Positions 6,901 to 10,547 of a DNA stretch of 10,547 bases are shown here, piece by piece; within the stretch, counting starts at the first letter, position 1, and each line of letters starts with the position of its first letter. Below the pieces are notes generated by a model. It saw nothing but the letters and a program-made list of their open reading frames with translations. It did no database searches and was not told the DNA's origin. This stretch comes from an uncultured Burkholderiales bacterium (GTDB lineage Bacteria > Pseudomonadota > Gammaproteobacteria > Burkholderiales > Burkholderiaceae). The translations under genes and the position numbers were made by a program. The stretch covers positions 1-10,547 of the forward strand of contig CAIMWY010000221.1 of NCBI GenBank assembly GCA_903845315.1, read 5' to 3'.

Positions 6901-7775
6901 CCGCCACCGTCTGGCGAGACCTCACGCAAGCCCAACTCGACTCGGCCTATGACCAAACGCAACATGCCGACAACATGGCCGAGGTGCTGACGCGCTGCGC
7001 TGCACACAGCGCCCAGGCCCGTGCCACCCTGCTCAAGCAAGGCACGCTGGTGCAACGCATGGCGTATGGCCCCACAGAGGTAGAAGCGCTCGATTGGTAC
7101 CCCAGCCGAGCGCCCAATGCACCGCTGGTGTTTTTCATCCACGGTGGCGCATGGCGACGCGGTCAGGCACAGGACTACGCCATGGCTGCAGCCTGGCTGC
7201 TTGAGCGCGGTGCGCATTTGGTGGTGCCCGATTTTTCGGCTGTGACCGATGTCGACGGCAGCTTGTTGACCATGGCCGATCAGCTGCAACGTGCGCTCGC
7301 CTTCACAGCCCGACACGCCACCGAGATGGGCGCTGACCCACAGCGCATTCATGTGGTGGGCCACTCATCGGGCGCGCATTTGGCGGCTTGCCTAGGGTCT
7401 TACAACTGGAGCCAACAAGGCTTCAGCAAGACGCCCATTCATGCGCTGTTGTGTTGCAGCGGCATGTATGAACTCGAACCTGTGAGTCTGTCTGCACGCA
7501 GCAACTATGTGCGCTTCTCACCCAAAACTTTGCAAGACTTGAGCCCGCAACGCCACCTGCACAACTTCACCATGCCTGTGGTGCTGATGTGTGGAGAGCA
7601 AGAGTCGCCCGAGTTCAAGCGCCAAGCCCGTGAGTTTGCCCAAGGCCTGTCCGACAGGGGGACTGATTTGAGTTTCCGCTGGGGCGCTGGCTTGAACCAT
7701 TTTGAAATGCTAGAAACTTTCGCTCATTTCAAAGGCTTGATGGCGCTCGCCTTGCAAGCGCAGATGCAAGGCTAA
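6897..7775 (+). CDS. Alpha/beta hydrolase, arylformamidase (kynurenine formamidase)-like
   Basis: A 292-residue alpha/beta hydrolase without a signal peptide. It carries HGGAW at 82-86, the oxyanion loop of the hormone-sensitive-lipase/arylformamidase group, GHSSG with nucleophile Ser157, and GLNHFEM with His268. The segment CGEQESPEFKRQAREF (232-247) aligns with the animal arylformamidase motif QFDSPEFHRQ, with Glu236 in place of the catalytic Asp. The N-terminal stretch LDSAYDQTQ resembles the LD-x-x-YN opening of bacterial relatives. Known members hydrolyse N-formylkynurenine or other amides and esters. No tryptophan dioxygenase or kynureninase gene is nearby, so a role in another catabolic route is more likely here. 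The ATG at 6897 overlaps the stop of the upstream Bug gene as ATGA, so the two are co-translated and their functions probably linked. Exact substrate unknown. Confidence 0.87.
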   Translation: MTATVWRDLTQAQLDSAYDQTQHADNMAEVLTRCAAHSAQARATLLKQGTLVQRMAYGPTEVEALDWYPSRAPNAPLVFFIHGGAWRRGQAQDYAMAAAWLLERGAHLVVPDFSAVTDVDGSLLTMADQLQRALAFTARHATEMGADPQRIHVVGHSSGAHLAACLGSYNWSQQGFSKTPIHALLCCSGMYELEPVSLSARSNYVRFSPKTLQDLSPQRHLHNFTMPVVLMCGEQESPEFKRQAREFAQGLSDRGTDLSFRWGAGLNHFEMLETFAHFKGLMALALQAQMQG

Positions 7776-7814
7776 AGCCCTGCCAAGTCCTCAACACCTC
7801 AACCCCAAGCACCC

Positions 7815-8818
7815 ATGTTGAACTCTGAAATTTCACGTCGACAACTGATCCATAGCGCGTTGCTCTGCGGCAGCAGTTTGACAACGCCCAGCGCGCTGTG
7901 GGCCCAAAGCCCGCGCTACCGCGCTACCCCGCTCGCCCCGTGCGCTTGATCGTCCCCAATGCGCCAGGCAGTTCGGTAGACACCATCAGCCGTTTGCTGG
8001 GCCAACAACTCACGCCCTTGCTGGGGCAAGCCTTGGTGGTCGACAACAAGGCCGGTGCCGCAGGTGCGGTGGGCATTGATGCAGGCAAGGTGGCCACCCC
8101 CGATGGTTACACCCTCATGGCGGCATCCAGCAGTTCTGTCACGGTGGCGCCCTTGCTGCAAAAAGCCATCAGCTACGACCCGCTGAAAGACTTTGACTTG
8201 ATCTCGCTCGTCGCTCTACTGCCCAATGTGCTGGTGTGTCGCACCACCCTGCCGGTGAACAAACTGTCGGAGTTTGTGGCCTACGCCAAAGCACAGGGCG
8301 GCAAGTTCAACATGGCTTCTGCCGGGCCGGGCTCAGTGAGCCATTTGGCCGGTGTGGCCTTGAGTGCAGCGGCGGGGTTTGAAGCGCTGCACGTGCCCTA
8401 CAAAGGCGGCAGCCAATCGGTGGGCTCGGTGGTGAGTGGCGAAACCGACTGGACGCTTACCCCAGCGCCTGTCGCCATGGCCTTGGTCAAAGGTGGACGG
8501 CTCAAAATTTTGGGCCACAGCATGCCCAAAGGCACGCAACCCTTAGGCCCGGTTCCCTCGTTGGCCGAAACCTTGCCCGGCTTTGAGTTCACCAGTTGGA
8601 TTGGCTTGATGGGCCCCAAAGGTTTGCCCGCTGAGGTGTCCGATCAGCTGCGTCGTCAATTGGCGCAGACCTTGCAAAGCAAAGACATCAAAGAAGGGTT
8701 TGCCGTGCATGGCGCGGTGCCGCACAGCAGCACAGGCGAAGCCTTCCGCGAGTTTTTAACGCGAGACATCGAACAAACCCGCAAAGCCATTCGACTGGCG
8801 GGGGTGCAAGCGGAGTAA
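7815..8818 (+). pseudogene. Bug/TctC-family binding protein (2 of 3), frameshifted by an 8-base tandem duplication
   Basis: This is a full-length Bug gene in two frames. From ATG 7815 the first frame encodes a twin-arginine-like signal peptide (MLNSEISRRQLIHSALLCGS, then SALWAQSPRY) and stops at TGA 7947-7949 after 44 residues. The mature domain continues in another frame: YPARPVRLIVPNAPGSSVDT, then PDGYTLM, PLLQKAISYDPLKDFDLIS, LHVPYKGGSQSVGSVVSGE, ending at 8818 with no further defect. The sequence CCGCGCTA occurs twice in tandem at 7911-7926; removing one copy joins the frames as AQSPRYPARPVRLIVP and gives a normal 331-residue protein. As written, no exported product can form; a GTG at 7898 would give a protein without a signal. 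The intact downstream frame shows that the lesion is recent, reversible or a sequence error. No clear ribosome site precedes 7815. It lies 39 bases after the hydrolase gene. Confidence 0.88.
7911..7928 (+). repeat. 8-base tandem duplication that breaks the second Bug gene
   Basis: CCGCGCTA at 7911-7918 is repeated exactly at 7919-7926, and the period continues for two more bases (CC). Eight is not a multiple of three, so the extra copy shifts the reading frame just after the signal peptide. One copy fits the Bug family consensus perfectly, so the second copy is the derived state. Confidence 0.95.
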
Positions 8819-8828
8819 ATGGAGTAAA
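8812..8828 (+). repeat. 9-base tandem duplication over the stop codon of the second Bug gene
   Basis: GGAGTAAA at 8812-8819 recurs at 8821-8828 with one T between them. The period is nine bases, so the reading frame is kept and the stop is doubled (GAG TAA ATG GAG TAA). It has no coding effect but is a second short tandem duplication at the other end of the same gene. Confidence 0.85.
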
Positions 8829-8894
8829 GGCGCTCGGTCTGAATTACATTCGGGCGGTGGTTGATCTTGACCATGTTTTGACACAGAGAGCCCT

Positions 8895-9407
8895 ATGAAA
8901 AATTTCGCTTCTTCGATTCTTGCCTTGCTGACACTCGCCGGTGTGTACCTGCCCGCTGCCTCTGCGGCTGAGTACATGGAAAAAACGCCGTTCCAGTTGT
9001 CACGTGCTTTCTCGCCCGGCGTGATCACCGAAGGCGGCAAGACGGTGTGGGTCGCAGGTCAAACCGCCACCCGCGACAACGACGGCAAAGACATTTCCAA
9101 CAACTTCGAAGCACAAACCAAACAGGTGGTGTCGCAGATCGACCAAGTGATGCGCAAAGCCGGCGGCAGCTTGGCCAACATCGTCACCATGACGGTGTTC
9201 ATCAAAGAGTCCCGCTATGGCGACCGCTTTGTGGAGATGCGCAAAGACTTTTTCCAAAACGGCAACTACCCTGGCAGCGCATTGATCACCGTGACCAACT
9301 TTGCACGCCCCGGCATTGAAATTGAAATTCAAGCCGTGGGTGTGATTGGTGACCGTTGCTCGACCGAGAACCCTTGCTCGGCTGAAGGCATGGCCAAGAA
9401 GAAGTAA
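8895..9407 (+). CDS. Exported RidA/YjgF/UK114-family protein
   Basis: A 170-residue protein made of a Sec signal peptide (MKNFASSILALLTLAGVYLP, probable cleavage after ASA at residue 24), a RidA-fold domain at about 32-150, and a short tail with two cysteines (Cys155 and Cys161). RidA-fold marks are RAFSPGVITEGGKTVWVAGQ, a long helix region SQIDQVMRKAGGSLANIVTMTVFI, and GIEIEIQAVGV at the end. Cytoplasmic RidA removes reactive enamine/imine intermediates using an arginine (Arg105 in E. coli, within PARSCVEV). Here the aligned stretch is PGSALITV, with Ser128 at that place, so the classical deaminase activity is unlikely. Other RidA-fold proteins act in catabolic pathways with different chemistry. 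It follows the frameshifted Bug gene after 76 bases. The ATG at 8895 has only a weak GAGAG upstream at 8886-8890. Confidence 0.9.
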   Translation: MKNFASSILALLTLAGVYLPAASAAEYMEKTPFQLSRAFSPGVITEGGKTVWVAGQTATRDNDGKDISNNFEAQTKQVVSQIDQVMRKAGGSLANIVTMTVFIKESRYGDRFVEMRKDFFQNGNYPGSALITVTNFARPGIEIEIQAVGVIGDRCSTENPCSAEGMAKKK

Positions 9408-9416
9408 GCGCTCGGA

Positions 9417-9440
9417 GTGAGGGCCCTGCGTGAGGGCCCT
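9417..9440. terminator. Palindromic repeat hairpin between convergent genes (possible bidirectional terminator)
   Basis: GTGAGGGCCCT occurs at 9417-9427 and again at 9430-9440. Because AGGGCCCT is its own reverse complement, the two copies can form an 8-bp stem (9420-9427 with 9433-9440) around the loop GCGTG. It sits 9 bases after the RidA-like gene and 9 bases before the stop of the minus-strand Bug gene, where a shared terminator is expected. No T-run follows on either strand, so the hairpin is certain but intrinsic termination is not. Confidence 0.55.
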
Positions 9441-9449
9441 TGAACAGCG

Positions 9450-10430
9450 TTATTCGGGCAACAGGCCAATCTCTTTGGCCACTTCGGCCCAGCGCTCATG
9501 CTCACGGTTCAAGAAGGCTTCGGCCTTCTCGGGTCCGCCCATGGGCTCAGCAATCGGGCCCATGGTGAGCATGCGTTGCGCAAACTCGGGCTCGCCCAGC
9601 AACTTGTTGACTTCAACGTTGAGCTTTTGAATCGCCGCTGCTGGCGTGCCCGTGGGGGCCATCAAGGCGAACCAACCCACCATTTCAAAGTTGGGCAGCA
9701 GCTCCGACAAGGCAGGCACTTGCTCCCATCCTGCCAAACGCTTGCCCGACGTCACGGCCAACAAACGCAGGCGACCTTGGCGCACCAGTTGCGCCGTCGA
9801 AGCCAAGTCGGCCACCACAGCTTCGGCATGCCCACCCAGCACGTCTTGCACCGCCACACTGACCGAGGCATAGGCCACCAAGTTGGCTTCCATCTTGGTA
9901 CGGGCATTGATCAGTCGCGCGATGATGCCGCCAAAGGTGCGCGGACCCTCGTTGGCCAGCGACAACTTGCCCGGCGTGGCTTTGGCACGGGCAATCAGGT
10001 CTTGAATGGAGGCAATGGATGACTCGGCTTTCACCAACACCGCAAACGGACTCTTGGCCACAAACGCAACCGGCACAAAGTCTTTCTGTGGGTCGTAAGG
10101 CATGGTCTTGAACAAATGTTTGTTGGTCACCAAGGCCGCGGTGGTGGCGAAGTACAAGGTGTAGCCGTCGGCCGGAGAACGTGCAGCCGCCTGCGCACCG
10201 ATGATGTTTTGGCCGCCGGGTTTGTTGTCGATCACCCAAGGCTGGCCCAAGGACTTGCTGATGCGTTCGCCCAGCAGACGCGCCACGTTGTCGGGGCCTG
10301 AGCCTGGCGGCTGCGATAGCACCACTTTGATGGGTTTGTCGGGCCATGCGGCGCTTTGCGCCCACAAGGGTGTAGCGCTCAAGCCCGCAGCCGTGGCCAG
10401 GGCGGTGTGTAAAAAGTAGCGACGTGTCAT
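9450..10430 (-). CDS. Bug/TctC-family periplasmic substrate-binding protein (3 of 3), Tat-type signal
   Basis: An intact 326-residue Bug protein. The N-terminus MTRRYFLHTALATAAGLSAT fits a twin-arginine signal (TRRYFL), with likely cleavage after LWA near residue 24, so it may be exported folded. The mature part starts AAWPDKPIKVVLSQPPGSGPDNVAR, the first ligand loop, and continues with PADGYTLYFATTAALVTNKHLF, MPYDPQKDFVPVAFV, and the C-terminal GPEKAEAFLNREHERWAEVA ending typical of the family. The GSGPDN loop differs from the PAGGGVD and APGSSVD loops of the other two Bugs here, so the three probably bind different ligands. The ATG at 10430 has GGAG (10440-10437) about 6 bases upstream. It begins 18 bases after the partial monooxygenase gene and is probably cotranscribed with it. 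No TctA or TctB permease is in the window. Confidence 0.93.
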   Translation of the reverse strand: MTRRYFLHTALATAAGLSATPLWAQSAAWPDKPIKVVLSQPPGSGPDNVARLLGERISKSLGQPWVIDNKPGGQNIIGAQAAARSPADGYTLYFATTAALVTNKHLFKTMPYDPQKDFVPVAFVAKSPFAVLVKAESSIASIQDLIARAKATPGKLSLANEGPRTFGGIIARLINARTKMEANLVAYASVSVAVQDVLGGHAEAVVADLASTAQLVRQGRLRLLAVTSGKRLAGWEQVPALSELLPNFEMVGWFALMAPTGTPAAAIQKLNVEVNKLLGEPEFAQRMLTMGPIAEPMGGPEKAEAFLNREHERWAEVAKEIGLLPE

Positions 10431-10448
10431 GAGAGTCTCCGTTTGTAG

Positions 10449-10547
10449 TTATGAAAAGTAAGCGCGCAGCGTTTGCTGCTGTGTGGTGAGTTCTGCGGCT
10501 GAGTTGGCCGTGGCAAACACATAGTGGTCGGGACGCACCCAAGCGGC
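10449..10547 (-). CDS. C-terminal end of a probable FAD-dependent aromatic monooxygenase (partial)
   Basis: The right edge holds the last 32 codons of a minus-strand gene ending in TAA at 10451-10449. The peptide contains WVRPDHYVFATANSAAEL and TTQQQTLRAYFS. The VRPD-x-Y/H-V motif followed by an alanine-rich helix is the usual C-terminus of PheA/TfdB/MhpA-type flavoprotein hydroxylases, where it closes the FAD-binding domain. Its frame is open to the window edge and it lies only 18 bases upstream of the third Bug gene, so the two probably form one transcript: a hydroxylase plus an uptake protein. With so few residues the family call is tentative; the existence of a coding end here is better supported than the exact enzyme. 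Confidence 0.6.
   Translation of the reverse strand, partial: AAWVRPDHYVFATANSAAELTTQQQTLRAYFS

Noticed and set aside
7898..7900. GTG at 7898 as the true start of the second Bug gene
   Set aside because: It would give a binding protein without a signal peptide, and a perfect signal peptide lies just upstream in the other frame. The 8-base duplication explains the split better.
7900..7950. Programmed -1 ribosomal frameshifting in the second Bug gene
   Set aside because: A -1 slip would restore the frame, but I see no X-XXY-YYZ slippery heptamer before the TGA and no reason for a Bug protein to use recoding.
8861..8883. Second FNR-like box or a promoter before the RidA-like gene (TTGATC, TTGACC, TTGACA in series)
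   Set aside because: The right half-site does not match (ACCAT instead of ATCAA), and a -10 element at correct spacing from the TTGAC hexamers would overlap the start codon or be a poor match.
1..10547. CRISPR arrays, tRNA or rRNA genes, insertion sequences, phage genes or toxin-antitoxin pairs
   Set aside because: No spaced direct repeats, cloverleaf-like sequences, transposase or integrase motifs or small paired genes were seen; almost all the DNA is accounted for by the listed genes.

Overview
The window looks like chromosomal DNA of a betaproteobacterium, most likely Burkholderiales/Comamonadaceae. The basis is high GC, Leu codons rich in TTG/CTG, closely packed genes, several TctC/Bug-type periplasmic binding proteins, and both DctP-type TRAP and Bug uptake proteins beside catabolic enzymes. 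This is inference from gene style; there is no rRNA or other marker gene. No tRNA, CRISPR array, insertion sequence or phage gene was seen.

Bases 1-4462 form one apparent operon on the + strand. It holds the 3' part of a thiamine-diphosphate 2-oxoacid dehydrogenase E1 alpha subunit, a complete E1 beta subunit, and a complete TRAP transporter (small permease, large permease, periplasmic binding protein). Overlaps or short gaps join the genes, and a very strong GAAA-loop hairpin terminator closes the unit. The simplest reading is uptake of an organic acid coupled to oxidative decarboxylation of a 2-oxoacid. No E2 or E3 gene lies downstream of E1 beta inside the window.

Bases 4463-5012 hold a single-domain universal stress protein with its own promoter. 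A good FNR/ANR-like box lies at the exact spacing expected for a class II oxygen-regulated promoter. It converges on, and overlaps by 15 bases, an alpha/beta hydrolase on the minus strand (4998-5861).

Bases 5935-9407 are a second + strand group: a Bug-type binding protein, an arylformamidase-like alpha/beta hydrolase joined to it by an ATGA overlap, a second Bug gene, and a RidA-fold protein with a signal peptide. The second Bug gene is split by an 8-base tandem duplication between its signal peptide and its mature domain, so it is a pseudogene, a switchable allele or a sequencing error. The RidA-like protein lacks the arginine used by true imine deaminases.

Bases 9408-10547 hold a convergent hairpin, a third Bug gene on the minus strand with a twin-arginine-type signal, and the last 32 codons of a probable FAD-dependent aromatic monooxygenase that runs off the right edge. 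The region from 5 kb onward resembles an accessory catabolic locus (uptake proteins, hydrolases, monooxygenase), but its substrate cannot be read from the sequence. I saw no clear case of a wholly new system. The best leads are the 8-base duplication, the exported RidA-like protein, the FNR-like stress-protein promoter and the E1-TRAP operon.
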